Positions 17,008 through 27,013 of a stretch of DNA of 64,000 bases are shown here, in pieces. Origin of the DNA: Zhongshania aquimaris (GTDB taxonomy: Bacteria > Pseudomonadota > Gammaproteobacteria > Pseudomonadales > Spongiibacteraceae); NCBI RefSeq assembly GCF_019312595.1, contig NZ_JAHWDQ010000002.1:62001-126000 (forward strand), written 5' to 3'. Every line of letters begins with the position of its first letter. Position 1 is the stretch's first letter. Below the pieces are notes generated by a model that did no database searches, had not been told where the DNA came from, and worked only from the letters and a program-made list of their open reading frames with translations. The position numbers and the translations under genes were made by a program.

Positions 17008-19929
17008 ATGTATTTTAACCAGTTGAATTCTCTCCTATTTAAACAACTTCTTCGCAAACCGCTAGGCTATATCCTGGTGATTTCGACCATATTACTAGGT
17101 GCCTGTGGTGGCGGAGGCGGCGGAGGTGGAAGTAGTGCAAATCAGGTCTGCGATAGGCTGACTCTTCTGACAACGGACACCATACTGCCCGGCGATCCGA
17201 TAGAGTTCAAAACAAACGAAACCCTCGACGCCGTCTATATTGTTCTGTCAGACAGCGAAGTCCCATTGAGCAGTATTACTAGCGACATGGGGTACATCGT
17301 CAATGCGCCCATAACACCGGACCTAGCGGCAAACGGTGGCGAAATTACGCTAGTTGCCGAAATGGGCGGCGCACGCTGCAACATCCCAGCTATCACGGTT
17401 GATGCCCTCCCACCGGCTAGCGATACCGATAATTACGCCGATGTACTGGATACCCTTGAGCAGGCGCTTATCAAGTTTGAAGAGGCCTTCGGTTACGATC
17501 CGGAGACAGTATCAGACGAAGATATTCAAAATGACCCCTATCTTTTGGCGGCCCACTACATCCACGAGTTATTCAACGATCCCGCCAGCGAAATTAGCTT
17601 GGCTTATCAGCGCAACGTGTTCGCTACGATGTCCGCAAATGATAAGGCCTACATCGCGCAAGTAATGGAAAAACTGGATCTCAAAACTTTACTAGAGAAT
17701 TTTGCGAGCCGTTTTGATGGGCCGATCTTTACGACAACCCCAGACTCAGGCGAAATAGCCAATGTTGCCGCAGCGGAACCGATGGTACGCCGCGCCCAAT
17801 GCACGGGCAGCTATGCAGATAATACTAAGCACAAAGTAGCGATAAATAATGGCGAGACATTGTCTCGCGGCATGAAGTTATCTTACGAGGCGCAAACTAA
17901 GCAAAGAAACGCCCAAAGTGCCGCCGCAAGTCAGGCGGCAAAGAGCTCTGCACTAAACACGTTATTTACCGTAGGTGGCCAATTAGGCAAAGGGGCAGCT
18001 GCAACACCCTTAGCGGTATTGACGACCGCGATGGCGATTAGCAGTATTACCAACAATATGGAAATTGACATGGTTGCAGCGCTGCTGCCATCTGAAATCA
18101 CGGAAGCCAAACTGACAATTATTCCGAAGCCACGCCTCGAAGAAGATTACACCGAAAAATTTTCAGAACCGAGTTGGCTTTTCCGCGTCGATGCGCGAAG
18201 CAAAGAATATGACTTTTCTAAATTGGTTGTAGACACTGGTTTTGCCGCCTTGGGTGCCCCAAAGAGTCCAGTCGATCCCAATTTAATGTTCGGGGCAAGT
18301 GAAGTCGCCAACCGGGTCACGTCTAAAGCGGGGGCTCAGGATTGCGAGCTAATTGTGCCTCCTATCAGCTGGAATAACATCCAGATTGGCAGTGACTATG
18401 CTGAGCCAAAGTTTATTTCAGGCACTGCATTTTCTTTAAACACCGGACAAGATCGTAAAATCACGCCACAGGAAGTTGGTCAATCTGAACTCGAGGTGAA
18501 ACTGAAGTCAGGGAAGTTCCCCTCATATACCAACACGCTCGCGATGGAGCAAGACACCATCGTGATGGAAAACCTCGCGAAATCATTTTTGTTTTCTTCT
18601 AGCCCAATTGTTGTCAACACACCAGGAGAAGTCATTGATGTCAATGTGAGCATTCTCAATTCAGTGCTTCCCGAAAAACATGAAATGCAGACCTCCAGTA
18701 ATCTTAGCGTGTCCAAGACACGAAGTGGTGACTCATTACAATTAAGGATAGCAACTCCCTCGGATCCAGAGGGCTACCCTCAGTACATTACATTAACCTC
18801 TACATCCAAAACCCTAGTGCCAACAGAGCCTCGCAGGACAACCGCAGAAGTTAAACTGGCAGACTTAAAGATAAGTATTGAGGAAACACTAGCCGGTAGT
18901 TGCGACGAAACCGTCTACACGGAAGAAAATCGCGCCATCATCACCGGGTTTAGCAATGATGACTCTGTAACTTGGACTTCCAATGGCGGCACGCTGACAG
19001 AGCTCGCCAATAATACGGTGCGATTCAGTACGGAGGACGTAGGCACGTTTGTACTCACCGCCACCAGTAATGAAGACAGCAGCATAAAGGCCAATGTGAC
19101 AATCAATACACTAGATTGCGCGGGCAATGTCTATATGAATGCAAACGTGGTAACGAATGCCAGCTCACCAAGAGAAGATTGCACCAACAGTAATCCTGAG
19201 GACGTCGAAGTAGAAACCATCTTTGGTGTGGTAAACCCCGATTACCAGGGTCTGTCACCGGCGAATATCCGTCAAAAAATGGGCTCACTGTCTGAGGGCC
19301 GCCCATTTAATTTTGATCAGTCGGATTCAGACAATTTGGTGTTTTCTGAAGAGCGCGGCGATCAATGCCTAACTACGAGCGTGGCGTTGATTGCAGACAG
19401 CGCCGGCACTATAGAGAATATGGGCGACAACACCATCGGCTTTGGTACCTCAAGCGAAACGCAGGGGCGGTGTATTGAAGTTGAATATTCGGAGGGTGAA
19501 AAAGGTACCGATTGCATTACCTCTGGCGCATTGGGCAGTTACATTATGGCCTGGGTCTTCGATCACGAAGCCGAAGCCGATTACGAATTGAAAATAGATC
19601 TTGCCTGCTCTGCTAAACCCGTTGAAGGCCTTCAATCGGGTAATAATATCATTTTCGTTATACATACCTACGATGAAAATGGCCAAGAAGTAAATGTGCT
19701 TCCTTTGACAAATCCACCAGGCGGCGCAACGACCTGTTTAGACGGTGTGTTGCCTTCGGGTAAACGCTGGACGATACCTGCGATGGCTAGTGGATCTCAA
19801 GTAATGATTTATGCCAGCTTCTTTGATTCTGTATTGGCCTCGCCCCCGGCAACGCAACAGGACCCGGGTGAACAAGTACTGAAAAATAGCGGCGATGTGT
19901 CCGGCACCATTCAAGTTATTGTGGAATAG
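17008..19929 (+). CDS. Large lipoprotein of unknown function with Ig-like segment
   Basis: A 973-residue exported protein. The N-terminus has a charged start, a hydrophobic stretch (about 19-31) and the lipobox LLGAC with Cys33. Eight glycines follow directly, a spacer common in surface lipoproteins of marine gammaproteobacteria. A helical region (about 140-330) is followed by an Ala-rich hydrophobic segment, then beta-rich sequence. The stretch near 650-700 (VTWTSNGGTLTELANNTVRF, then FVLTATSNEDSSIKANVTIN) looks like a bacterial Ig-like (Big_2-type) domain. Several cysteines follow in the C-terminal part. I do not recognise a family. The ribosome-binding site is weak. The gene stands alone between an AT-rich gap and a hairpin. 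Confidence 0.8.
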   Translation: MYFNQLNSLLFKQLLRKPLGYILVISTILLGACGGGGGGGGSSANQVCDRLTLLTTDTILPGDPIEFKTNETLDAVYIVLSDSEVPLSSITSDMGYIVNAPITPDLAANGGEITLVAEMGGARCNIPAITVDALPPASDTDNYADVLDTLEQALIKFEEAFGYDPETVSDEDIQNDPYLLAAHYIHELFNDPASEISLAYQRNVFATMSANDKAYIAQVMEKLDLKTLLENFASRFDGPIFTTTPDSGEIANVAAAEPMVRRAQCTGSYADNTKHKVAINNGETLSRGMKLSYEAQTKQRNAQSAAASQAAKSSALNTLFTVGGQLGKGAAATPLAVLTTAMAISSITNNMEIDMVAALLPSEITEAKLTIIPKPRLEEDYTEKFSEPSWLFRVDARSKEYDFSKLVVDTGFAALGAPKSPVDPNLMFGASEVANRVTSKAGAQDCELIVPPISWNNIQIGSDYAEPKFISGTAFSLNTGQDRKITPQEVGQSELEVKLKSGKFPSYTNTLAMEQDTIVMENLAKSFLFSSSPIVVNTPGEVIDVNVSILNSVLPEKHEMQTSSNLSVSKTRSGDSLQLRIATPSDPEGYPQYITLTSTSKTLVPTEPRRTTAEVKLADLKISIEETLAGSCDETVYTEENRAIITGFSNDDSVTWTSNGGTLTELANNTVRFSTEDVGTFVLTATSNEDSSIKANVTINTLDCAGNVYMNANVVTNASSPREDCTNSNPEDVEVETIFGVVNPDYQGLSPANIRQKMGSLSEGRPFNFDQSDSDNLVFSEERGDQCLTTSVALIADSAGTIENMGDNTIGFGTSSETQGRCIEVEYSEGEKGTDCITSGALGSYIMAWVFDHEAEADYELKIDLACSAKPVEGLQSGNNIIFVIHTYDENGQEVNVLPLTNPPGGATTCLDGVLPSGKRWTIPAMASGSQVMIYASFFDSVLASPPATQQDPGEQVLKNSGDVSGTIQVIVE

Positions 19930-20251
19930 CACAAAGTAAATGTACGAGCTTAAATCGCCCGTTTCGTTTACCTCGAACTGGCGATTTAAGCTTAAGCCAT
20001 CTCTTACAAAAGTGATTTCAGCATTAGAATAAACAATCCCTCTGCGTAATTTTATTGCAGTTTCCTCTAAGTTTACTCACCCTTCCAGGAAGACGTAGTT
20101 ATTCAGCACGATTTACCTCTCAGGTCAGGTGCCTTTAATTGTAAAAATTTCAAACGGAAAGTCACTCGAGTCAGATCCGAAAATCAAAAACACTCGCTCA
20201 ATTAATGCTAAACTGACAGTCCGCAACAAGCAGCTTAAGAACACCCCGGCT
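19930..20251. other. Intergenic region lipoprotein gene to hemW (322 bases)
   Basis: Besides the hairpin at 19947-19992 I see no gene or strong site. The hemW frame is open through the last 120 bases, but these do not encode conserved residues. The region probably contains the hemW promoter. Confidence 0.5.
19947..19992 (+). terminator. Long hairpin after lipoprotein gene, no T-run
   Basis: A perfect 13-base inverted repeat (AGCTTAAATCGCC, 19947-19959, with 19980-19992) flanks a 20-base loop. The loop can itself add imperfect pairing (GTTTCG with CGAACT). It begins 18 bases after the lipoprotein stop. There is no T-run, so it is a terminator-like or mRNA-stabilising structure rather than a proven intrinsic terminator. 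Confidence 0.5.
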
Positions 20252-21436
20252 ATGAACAATTCCAAATTGCCCGATCACAATGCTGAAGCGAGCTTGCTAA
20301 CCCATATACCACTTTCCCTATATATCCATATCCCTTGGTGCGTTCGCAAATGCCCCTACTGCGACTTTAATTCCCATGAAAAAAAGGGTGCGTTGCCAGA
20401 GCAAGCTTATATCGAGGCGATGCTAGAGGACCTTGATCAGGATTTAGAATTTATTCAAGGTCGAGAGTTACAAAGCATTTTTATCGGCGGCGGCACGCCC
20501 AGCTTGTTTAGCCCGCAGGCATACCAAACCCTGTTTAAAGAATTACGCGCGCGGCTACACTTCGCAGCAGATATTGAAATTACCCTAGAGGCAAATCCCG
20601 GTACGGTTGAACAAGCCCGCTTTGATAGTTATCGCCATGCGGGAATCAACCGTCTATCCATTGGCGTGCAAAGCTTTGATGCCACGCAGCTTCAAAAACT
20701 AGGCAGAATACACAGCAACGATGACGCGCTGAGGGCGATAGCCTGCGCAAGAAATGCCGGCTTCGATAATTTTAATGTCGATCTTATGCACGGCCTCAAT
20801 GAGCAAACCCAAGACGATGCCTTGCGTGATTTGCAGATTGCCATTGACGCCGGTGCACCCCACATTAGCTGGTATCAACTTACCATCGAACCCAATACCG
20901 AGTTTTTTAAAAGACCGCCGAGCCTACCCGTAGAAACGGAGATGCACCGCATTCAAAGCGCCGGCGTCGACCTTTTATCTGAATCAAACTTTACGCGTTA
21001 CGAAGTCTCTGCCTTTGCCAAGGCTGGGCACCAAGCGCGACACAATCTTAACTACTGGCAGTTTGGTGACTATCTCGCGATCGGTGCCGGCGCTCACGGA
21101 AAAATCAGCCAGGCAGATGGCAATATTATTCGCTATCAAAAAACTCGCAAACCAGAAGATTATTTGAGTCGCGCACCGTCTAGAACAAGTAAAACAGAGG
21201 TCATTGCCCGCGCAGATTTACCACTAGAATTTATGATGAATGCGCTACGTCTTCAAGACGGCTTCTCTAGGACCTTATTTGAATCTCGCACGGGCTTGCA
21301 CTGGCAGACCATTAGCCGCCCTATCGAAAAATTTATTGCGAATGAATTGCTGCAACTGATTGGCGACAATTACTCACCAACACCGCGCGGCTACGATATG
21401 CTCGATTCCGTGCTCGCCGAGTTCTTAGCCGACTGA
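20252..21436 (+). CDS. hemW: HemW-like radical SAM haem chaperone
   Basis: HemW is a radical SAM protein long annotated as oxygen-independent coproporphyrinogen oxidase but shown in E. coli and Lactococcus to bind haem and insert it into respiratory enzymes. The chosen start at 20252 gives 394 residues (E. coli 378). It has SLYIHIPWCVRKCPYCDFN with the CxxxCxxC cluster ligands Cys30, Cys34 and Cys37. GGGTPSLFS and HISWYQLTIEPNT follow, both typical of HemW rather than HemN. The frame is open 41 codons further up to 20129, but that part is basic and unlike any family start. The usual neighbour rdgB is not adjacent here. Confidence 0.92.
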   Translation: MNNSKLPDHNAEASLLTHIPLSLYIHIPWCVRKCPYCDFNSHEKKGALPEQAYIEAMLEDLDQDLEFIQGRELQSIFIGGGTPSLFSPQAYQTLFKELRARLHFAADIEITLEANPGTVEQARFDSYRHAGINRLSIGVQSFDATQLQKLGRIHSNDDALRAIACARNAGFDNFNVDLMHGLNEQTQDDALRDLQIAIDAGAPHISWYQLTIEPNTEFFKRPPSLPVETEMHRIQSAGVDLLSESNFTRYEVSAFAKAGHQARHNLNYWQFGDYLAIGAGAHGKISQADGNIIRYQKTRKPEDYLSRAPSRTSKTEVIARADLPLEFMMNALRLQDGFSRTLFESRTGLHWQTISRPIEKFIANELLQLIGDNYSPTPRGYDMLDSVLAEFLAD

Positions 21437-21451
21437 CTAGCACAAAAGATC

Positions 21452-22240
21452 TCACACATACGCCACCGCACCACCATCAATGCGAATATTCTGGCCGTTG
21501 ATAAAACCCGCTAAATCGCTGCAAATAAACGCGACCAAGTCGGCGACTTCCTGACGCTCGGCAATACGACCGCTGGGATTTGGGTATTCCGTTGCAACAA
21601 TATTTTTCACAATATCACTCCAATCATCACCCCAGCCTTTTTTCTCCGCGCGACGGCGAAAGCCCGCTTCCAATTCCGCGGTTCGAATATAACCTGGCGA
21701 GATGGTGTTAACGGTAATACCGGTATGACTCAACTCTTTGGTCAAGCTCACACTCATAGTCGCCAGTGCACCTTTGGAGGCATAATAGTGCGGCATGATG
21801 CTATTGGGTTGATGACTGCCGATCGTGCCCAGCTGAACAATTCGCCCCCAGCCTTTTTCACGCATTGCAGGGCTGAAGCCCTGAATCAAACGGGCCGCCG
21901 ACAGCACATTTTTCTGGTACATATCCAACCAACCTTCGGTGTTGCTTACCGCCCACTTACCCGCCGTTGCAGTGCCATAATTGTTTACCAAAATATCAAT
22001 GGCACCCACCGCGCTTTGGGTTTGTTGCAATACTTGATCACAACCTGCATCGCTAGCTATGTCGCCCCAAACCGCATGCGCGTTCTCGATACCAGCCGCT
22101 ACTTGCTCAGCGGCACCTTCTTCGTTGCCATGAAAAACAACGACTGCACCTTCTCTGGCGAGAGTCTGAGCAATCACTTCGCCTGTGCCGCGATGACTTC
22201 CAGTCACTAAGGCGATTTTATTCTTTAATTTAAGATCCAT
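21452..22240 (-). CDS. Short-chain dehydrogenase/reductase
   Basis: A 262-residue classical SDR, an NAD(P)-dependent oxidoreductase of unknown substrate. The cofactor turn TGSHRGTG is at 13-20, NNYG near 86-89, and the catalytic YxxxK is Tyr152-Lys156. In the stretch LGTIGS (137-142) the usual catalytic serine position is threonine 139, with Ser142 close by, a mild departure from the norm. The C-terminus GQNIRIDGG is standard. It converges on hemW with a 15-base gap and has no operon partner on its strand. Confidence 0.88.
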   Translation of the reverse strand: MDLKLKNKIALVTGSHRGTGEVIAQTLAREGAVVVFHGNEEGAAEQVAAGIENAHAVWGDIASDAGCDQVLQQTQSAVGAIDILVNNYGTATAGKWAVSNTEGWLDMYQKNVLSAARLIQGFSPAMREKGWGRIVQLGTIGSHQPNSIMPHYYASKGALATMSVSLTKELSHTGITVNTISPGYIRTAELEAGFRRRAEKKGWGDDWSDIVKNIVATEYPNPSGRIAERQEVADLVAFICSDLAGFINGQNIRIDGGAVAYV

Positions 22241-22374
22241 ACCAAGATACCGCTTGTGTCTGAATTAAGGGCAAGTAAGCCACTGATTTACCACAAACAT
22301 AGTCGCATACCGCCGCTCTGTGGCAAAATCTCTGAATTGACTATGTTACCCAACAATAATATCGAGGTTGCTCC

Positions 22375-22857
22375 ATGAATTTCTGCCCCCAATGCGCCAG
22401 CCCCATTGCCGAAAGATTGATCGATAGTGAAATCCGCAAGGGTTGTCCCGATCCCGCCTGTGGGTTTGTATTATGGAATAATCCCGTACCGGTGGTCGCC
22501 ATGATTGTTGAAGTCGAGGGCGGTGTTGTCATGGCCCATAACGTGACCTGGCCAAAAACGTTCTATTCTATTATCACCGGTTTTTTAGAAGCTGGCGAAG
22601 ATCCCGAGGAATGCGCGCGCCGTGAAACCATGGAAGAACTCAATCTACACGCTTTGGAGACATCACTAGTTGGGGTCTACCCATTTGCGCAGCAAAATCA
22701 GGTCATTATTGCCTACCACGTAAAAGCAGCCGGCGAGATAAAACTCAACCACGAATTAGATGATTACAAAATTGTTGCTCCAGCAGACATTAAACCTTGG
22801 CCGATGGGTACAGGGCTCGCGTTAACAGATTGGATAAAGACCCAAATCGGCAGCTAA
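22375..22857 (+). CDS. Nudix hydrolase with zinc-ribbon N-terminus
   Basis: A 160-residue pyrophosphohydrolase. The complete Nudix box GFLEAGEDPEECARRETMEEL lies at about 69-89 and carries the Mg-binding RETMEE glutamates. The N-terminus has FCPQC and a further Cys pair in GCPDPACG, a rubredoxin-like zinc ribbon. The protein therefore resembles the C-terminal part of NudC (NADH pyrophosphatase) without its N-terminal domain. The substrate is probably a nucleotide-sugar or dinucleotide, which is inference. It stands alone, diverging from the SDR gene. Confidence 0.9.
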   Translation: MNFCPQCASPIAERLIDSEIRKGCPDPACGFVLWNNPVPVVAMIVEVEGGVVMAHNVTWPKTFYSIITGFLEAGEDPEECARRETMEELNLHALETSLVGVYPFAQQNQVIIAYHVKAAGEIKLNHELDDYKIVAPADIKPWPMGTGLALTDWIKTQIGS

Positions 22858-22867
22858 GGGGTATTAA

Positions 22868-23107
22868 TTAGCGATGGGCGATGGCGGGCGACATATTGAT
22901 GCTGCCATCTTCCTCTAAGATACCAATATTCTCGCCAGAGGCGTCGATCACCACCACAACGCGCTCTTGGAAAAGCGGCCTCCTGATAAAATGAAGTCGC
23001 CAACCAAAGCCCTCCATTTGGCGCAATGCCAGTTGTTGCAGCTCATTTAGCATGTCTGCCGCGCCCTGTGGAATAGGAGCATCTCCCCTACGCTTTTCTT
23101 GATCCAT
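22868..23107 (-). CDS. Conserved small protein of unknown function
   Basis: A 79-residue soluble protein starting MDQEKRRGDAP at an ATG preceded by AAAGGTGA with good spacing. A GTG nine bases upstream is less likely. The core LQQLALRQMEGFGWRLHFIRRPLF followed by VVVIDASGENIGILEEDG and a basic end resembles short hypothetical proteins I know from pseudomonads, which gives some confidence that it is real. Function unknown. It ends 11 bases from the convergent Nudix stop. Confidence 0.7.
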   Translation of the reverse strand: MDQEKRRGDAPIPQGAADMLNELQQLALRQMEGFGWRLHFIRRPLFQERVVVVIDASGENIGILEEDGSINMSPAIAHR

Positions 23108-23279
23108 AGCGTTCACCTTTGTTCAACGCTTTCAGTTTTTATCGCTCAAACCGACGCTAAACTTACTACGCCGAGAACGGGCCTTATTCATGCCGGATCT
23201 TCATCACCTTGACCGGGTCACTTATACAAAAGCTAGGCATCGCTATTATCATTTTCGGTAAACGATCCTATTGCCTAGC

Positions 23280-24410
23280 CTATTTTTTTAGCGGTTTATC
23301 CTCCTTTACTTCCTCGGTATCATCTTCATCCTTGCCGTGACGATCTCGCGCAGACTCTACCTTGGCATTTTCCCGCGCCGTCTCAAGCTCTTCGGTTAAG
23401 GCAGATAGTTCTTCTTTTACGGCTTCTCGATCTATATCTTCCTCGCCCTCTATCGGCTCGATTTTTAATTTTTCCTTCAATTTTTTTATTTTTGCCTCAA
23501 GATTTTCAACGGCGCTGGCCACTTCTGCTTTGCTAAACAGGATTTCTTCAGCGTGTCCGTTTTTATCTTCTTCCGGCATATTTACTTTCTTGCGTTTTGG
23601 AATAAATTTTAATTCCGGCGGCAAAGGTCGCTGATTCATAAATGACGGCGATACAATCTCAATTCCAGCGTCGTGCAACGCATCTAGCATTTTGCCTCGC
23701 AAGCGGGAGCGGGCGCTGACCAAAAGCCCCGCCTCTTTCAACCAGCCGCTGGCGCGGTAATTAACCGAAAAGTCGCCGAGATTGCGAATTTGCACAAAAC
23801 CGTCACCCAGTTCCGCGGCCTCAATCGCTTTCAACAGCGCCTCTTCAATATCGCGGCGATCAACGTCGTAGCCCAGCGACACTTCGGCAGACACCACCGT
23901 GCCGGATGACCGCACTACGTTGTAGGGTTCTTGCACTAATAATAAATTCGGTACCGTCACCAGCTCGCTGGTTTCGTTCTGAAACTCGACGTGCAGCAAG
24001 CCCCGCTGCGAAACTCGGCCCAACTCATTGCGAAATTCAATGTAGTCACCGGCGCGAAAGCTATTGACCGTGCGCAACATGAAACCCGCCATTAAGTTTC
24101 CCATCACCGAGGTAGAAGACAGCGCAATAGCGGCACTGAGTAGCAAACCCACCAAGCTCAACAACTGACCCCGGAGTTCGCTTTCCATCGGGAAGGTAGT
24201 GATGCCCAGTAGCAAACCGCTCAAACGAAAAACAAGTTTAGTGCCCTGCTCACGGTAGCGAATATCCGCACCGTGATCTTTTTGAACTGCAAATATCTTG
24301 CGGGTAAACAACCAGACGCCAAACAAAAAGAGCATCACGACGGCAAAAGGCCCCCAAACACCCAGCCAATCGGGTGCTACGCTATTTACTGCACCCAGTG
24401 CCTCATCCAT
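23280..24410 (-). CDS. MscS family mechanosensitive ion channel
   Basis: A 376-residue inner-membrane protein with about three transmembrane helices. The pore-lining helix region LLSAAIALSSTSVMGNLMAGFMLRT is followed by FRAGDYIEF, the signature entry into the MscS beta domain. Such channels open under membrane tension to release solutes during hypo-osmotic shock. The C-terminal 90 residues (from about 290) are very rich in Lys and Glu and predicted coiled coil, an extension beyond the minimal MscS core. The start follows GGGAG. No neighbour shares its strand closely. Confidence 0.9.
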   Translation of the reverse strand: MDEALGAVNSVAPDWLGVWGPFAVVMLFLFGVWLFTRKIFAVQKDHGADIRYREQGTKLVFRLSGLLLGITTFPMESELRGQLLSLVGLLLSAAIALSSTSVMGNLMAGFMLRTVNSFRAGDYIEFRNELGRVSQRGLLHVEFQNETSELVTVPNLLLVQEPYNVVRSSGTVVSAEVSLGYDVDRRDIEEALLKAIEAAELGDGFVQIRNLGDFSVNYRASGWLKEAGLLVSARSRLRGKMLDALHDAGIEIVSPSFMNQRPLPPELKFIPKRKKVNMPEEDKNGHAEEILFSKAEVASAVENLEAKIKKLKEKLKIEPIEGEEDIDREAVKEELSALTEELETARENAKVESARDRHGKDEDDTEEVKEDKPLKK

Positions 24411-24640
24411 CTTTTAACTCCCGCTGTGAATTTCTTATTGGCCGCGAACGCAGCAAACCAAGCAAAATTTGATTACTGCAATTACAAAGTAGATCATCTT
24501 GCCAATGTACGCAGACAATTGCACATTAGAGCCCAGAGTATGGCGGATTCGTCCATGCGACGACACGGGGCTATGTGTTAAACTGACGCGCTTTTATACT
24601 CTATGCACGACACGGCTCGGCGATCGCCAAAGAGGAATTT

Positions 24641-26482
24641 ATGCCTGTATATCGTTCTAAAACCACCACTTCCGGCCGCAATATGGCGGGGGCACGCGCA
24701 TTGTGGCGCGCCACCGGCATGAAAGACGGTGACTTCGAGAAGCCAATCATTGCCGTGGTTAACTCATTTACGCAATTTGTGCCCGGCCACGTCCACCTAA
24801 AGGACATGGGTCAGCTAGTCGCCCGAGAAATTGAAGAAGCCGGCGGTGTCGCCAAAGAATTCAACACCATCGCGGTCGACGACGGTATCGCCATGGGTCA
24901 CGACGGTATGCTGTACAGCCTGCCCAGCCGAGACATTATCGCCGACTCAGTCGAATACATGGTTAACGCCCACTGCGCCGATGCCATGGTGTGTATCTCC
25001 AACTGCGACAAAATCACCCCCGGCATGTTGATGGCAGCGCTGCGCTTAAACATTCCCGTGGTATTCGTCTCTGGCGGGCCAATGGAGGCGGGTAAAACCA
25101 AGCTGTCTGAGCACAAGCTCGACTTGGTTGACGCCATGGTTATCGCCGTTGACGACTCCGCATCTGACGAGAAAGTCGCTGAATACGAACGCTCCGCCTG
25201 CCCTACCTGCGGCTCGTGTTCCGGTATGTTCACCGCTAACTCCATGAACTGCTTAACCGAAGCACTCGGCTTGTCTCTGCCTGGCAACGGCTCAATGTTA
25301 GCCACCCACGCCGACCGCAAAAAGTTATTCCTAGAAGCTGGCCGCCGTATTGTAGAACTCGCCAAGCGCTACTACGAAGAAGATGACGACAGCGTATTAC
25401 CACGCAGCATTGCCTCGTATGACGCGTTTAAAAATGCCATGGCGCTGGATATCGCCATGGGCGGCTCTACAAATACTATTCTGCATTTGCTTGCGGCAGC
25501 CCAGGAAGCCGAGCTGGACTTCACCTTAAAAGACATCGACAAACTGTCTCGTGAAGTACCGCAGCTGTGCAAAGTTGCGCCAAATACACCGCTCTACCAC
25601 ATGGAAGACGTGCATCGAGCCGGCGGTGTATTCGCTATTCTCGGCGAACTCCATCGCGCCGGTTTGCTCGAGCCTAACCTACCAACCGTACACGCCAGCA
25701 CCATGGGCGCCGCCGTAGCCCAGTGGGACATCATGAGCACCGATAACGATGCCGTGAAAAATTTCTTCAAAGCAGGCCCCGCCGGCATCCCAACCCAAAC
25801 TGCCTTTAGCCAAGACACACGCTGGGGCTCACTGGACGCCGACCGCGAAAATGGCTGTATCCGCAATTTAGAGAACGCCTTTTCTACAGAAGGTGGCTTG
25901 GCGGTGCTGTTCGGCAATATCGCTGAGGACGGCTGCGTCGTAAAAACCTCCGGTGTTGATGAAAGCATTTTGGTATTTGAGGGCCCCGCGCATATCTGCG
26001 AAAGCCAAGAAGGCGCGGTAGACGATATTCTCCACGACCGAGTTAAAGCCGGCGATGTGGTTATCGTTCGCTACGAAGGACCCAAAGGCGGTCCTGGTAT
26101 GCAAGAGATGCTATACCCAACCAGCTATATCAAATCCAAGGGACTGGGCAAAGTCTGCGCGCTATTAACTGACGGCCGCTTCTCTGGCGGCACATCGGGC
26201 CTGTCTATCGGTCACGCTTCGCCAGAGGCAGCCGCTGGCGGCGCTATTGGCTTGGTGGAACAGGGCGATATTATTCGAATCGACATACCGAATCGCGGCA
26301 TTAACGTGCTGATCGACGAGGGTGAGCTCAATAAACGCCGCAAAGCGATGGACGCCAAAGGCGCCGATGGCTGGAAGCCCGTTAACGAGCGTCCACGCAA
26401 AGTATCTGCAGCCCTTAAAGCCTATGCAAAAATGGTCACCAGCGCCGACAAAGGTGCAGTGCGGGATATAAACCAGCTTTAA
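24641..26482 (+). CDS. ilvD: Dihydroxy-acid dehydratase
   Basis: IlvD dehydrates 2,3-dihydroxyisovalerate and 2,3-dihydroxy-3-methylvalerate to the 2-keto acid precursors of valine, isoleucine and leucine, using an Fe-S cluster. The 613 residues match E. coli (616). Cluster and metal ligands lie in [10 protein letters not shown] (near 122) and [19 protein letters not shown] (near 190). [20 protein letters not shown] is in the C-terminal domain. The start follows AGAGGAATTT. It is monocistronic here and ends with its own terminator. A TATACT at 24595-24600 could be its -10 box. Confidence 0.97.
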   Translation: MPVYRSKTTTSGRNMAGARALWRATGMKDGDFEKPIIAVVNSFTQFVPGHVHLKDMGQLVAREIEEAGGVAKEFNTIAVDDGIAMGHDGMLYSLPSRDIIADSVEYMVNAHCADAMVCISNCDKITPGMLMAALRLNIPVVFVSGGPMEAGKTKLSEHKLDLVDAMVIAVDDSASDEKVAEYERSACPTCGSCSGMFTANSMNCLTEALGLSLPGNGSMLATHADRKKLFLEAGRRIVELAKRYYEEDDDSVLPRSIASYDAFKNAMALDIAMGGSTNTILHLLAAAQEAELDFTLKDIDKLSREVPQLCKVAPNTPLYHMEDVHRAGGVFAILGELHRAGLLEPNLPTVHASTMGAAVAQWDIMSTDNDAVKNFFKAGPAGIPTQTAFSQDTRWGSLDADRENGCIRNLENAFSTEGGLAVLFGNIAEDGCVVKTSGVDESILVFEGPAHICESQEGAVDDILHDRVKAGDVVIVRYEGPKGGPGMQEMLYPTSYIKSKGLGKVCALLTDGRFSGGTSGLSIGHASPEAAAGGAIGLVEQGDIIRIDIPNRGINVLIDEGELNKRRKAMDAKGADGWKPVNERPRKVSAALKAYAKMVTSADKGAVRDINQL

Positions 26483-26504
26483 TCCGCTATTTTGAGTGCA
26501 TAAA

Positions 26505-26529
26505 AAAGGGGCCAAATGGCCCCTTTAAA
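26505..26529 (+). terminator. Terminator after ilvD
   Basis: A 9-bp stem AAAGGGGCC/GGCCCCTTT (26505-26513 with 26518-26526) has an AAAT loop and begins 23 bases after the ilvD stop. The T-run is short (three T then AAATTT), so efficiency is uncertain. Confidence 0.7.
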
Positions 26530-26686
26530 TTTGGCTGTATCTTCACGCAACAGAAGACAAAACCCGTCCCATTATCTTCTCAGCAAGTAGCCGCTAAAAA
26601 GACAGTAGGCGTAATATAGCCTAGAAACGGTCAACTTTTGATAGGCAATTACCCCTAATTTTTGTAGTAGTATTCAAGCGCAAAAC

Positions 26687-26998
26687 CTATGGCCCTGAAC
26701 TGGGCGATGGCTCGCCGCACTGCCAGCAAAAATCAAAACTGCTCGGGCTCTCTTCGTCACAACGAGAACAAACCCAAGCCTGCTCTGGCCGCTGGCTCAA
26801 CTCTGTCAACAAGCTTTTTGCCTTGGCCAAATGGCGCTCATCAATCCACAACTCTGGCCACACGTCCGTGAAGGCCAAGCTTCCGGACGCGCCACCTGCA
26901 TACCTATTGCGAAGTTCGCCAGCTATTCCCTCTGCCGACAACAGATTTTGCACATTCACAACCAACATCAAATTCTGATCGGTAAATATTTTTTCCAC
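26687..26998 (-). CDS. DUF2007 protein with C-terminal zinc ribbon
   Basis: A 103-residue protein of unknown function. The N-terminal DUF2007 segment (signal-transducing-like ACT/PII-type fold) reads VVNVQNLLSAEGIAGELRN and PELWIDERHLAKAKSLL. The C-terminus VCSRCDEESPSSFDFCWQCG carries two CxxC pairs, a zinc ribbon. It starts at a GTG after GGAG. It lies 15 bases downstream of fadE on the same strand, so it may be expressed with it, but no functional link is known. Confidence 0.85.
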   Translation of the reverse strand: MEKIFTDQNLMLVVNVQNLLSAEGIAGELRNRYAGGASGSLAFTDVWPELWIDERHLAKAKSLLTELSQRPEQAWVCSRCDEESPSSFDFCWQCGEPSPSSGP

Positions 26999-27013
26999 CT
27001 ACCACTCCGCACA

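Noticed and set aside
16528-17057. Short minus-strand frames in the gap before the lipoprotein gene
   Set aside because: AT-rich, no ribosome-binding site, no family resemblance; one overlaps the lipoprotein signal peptide.
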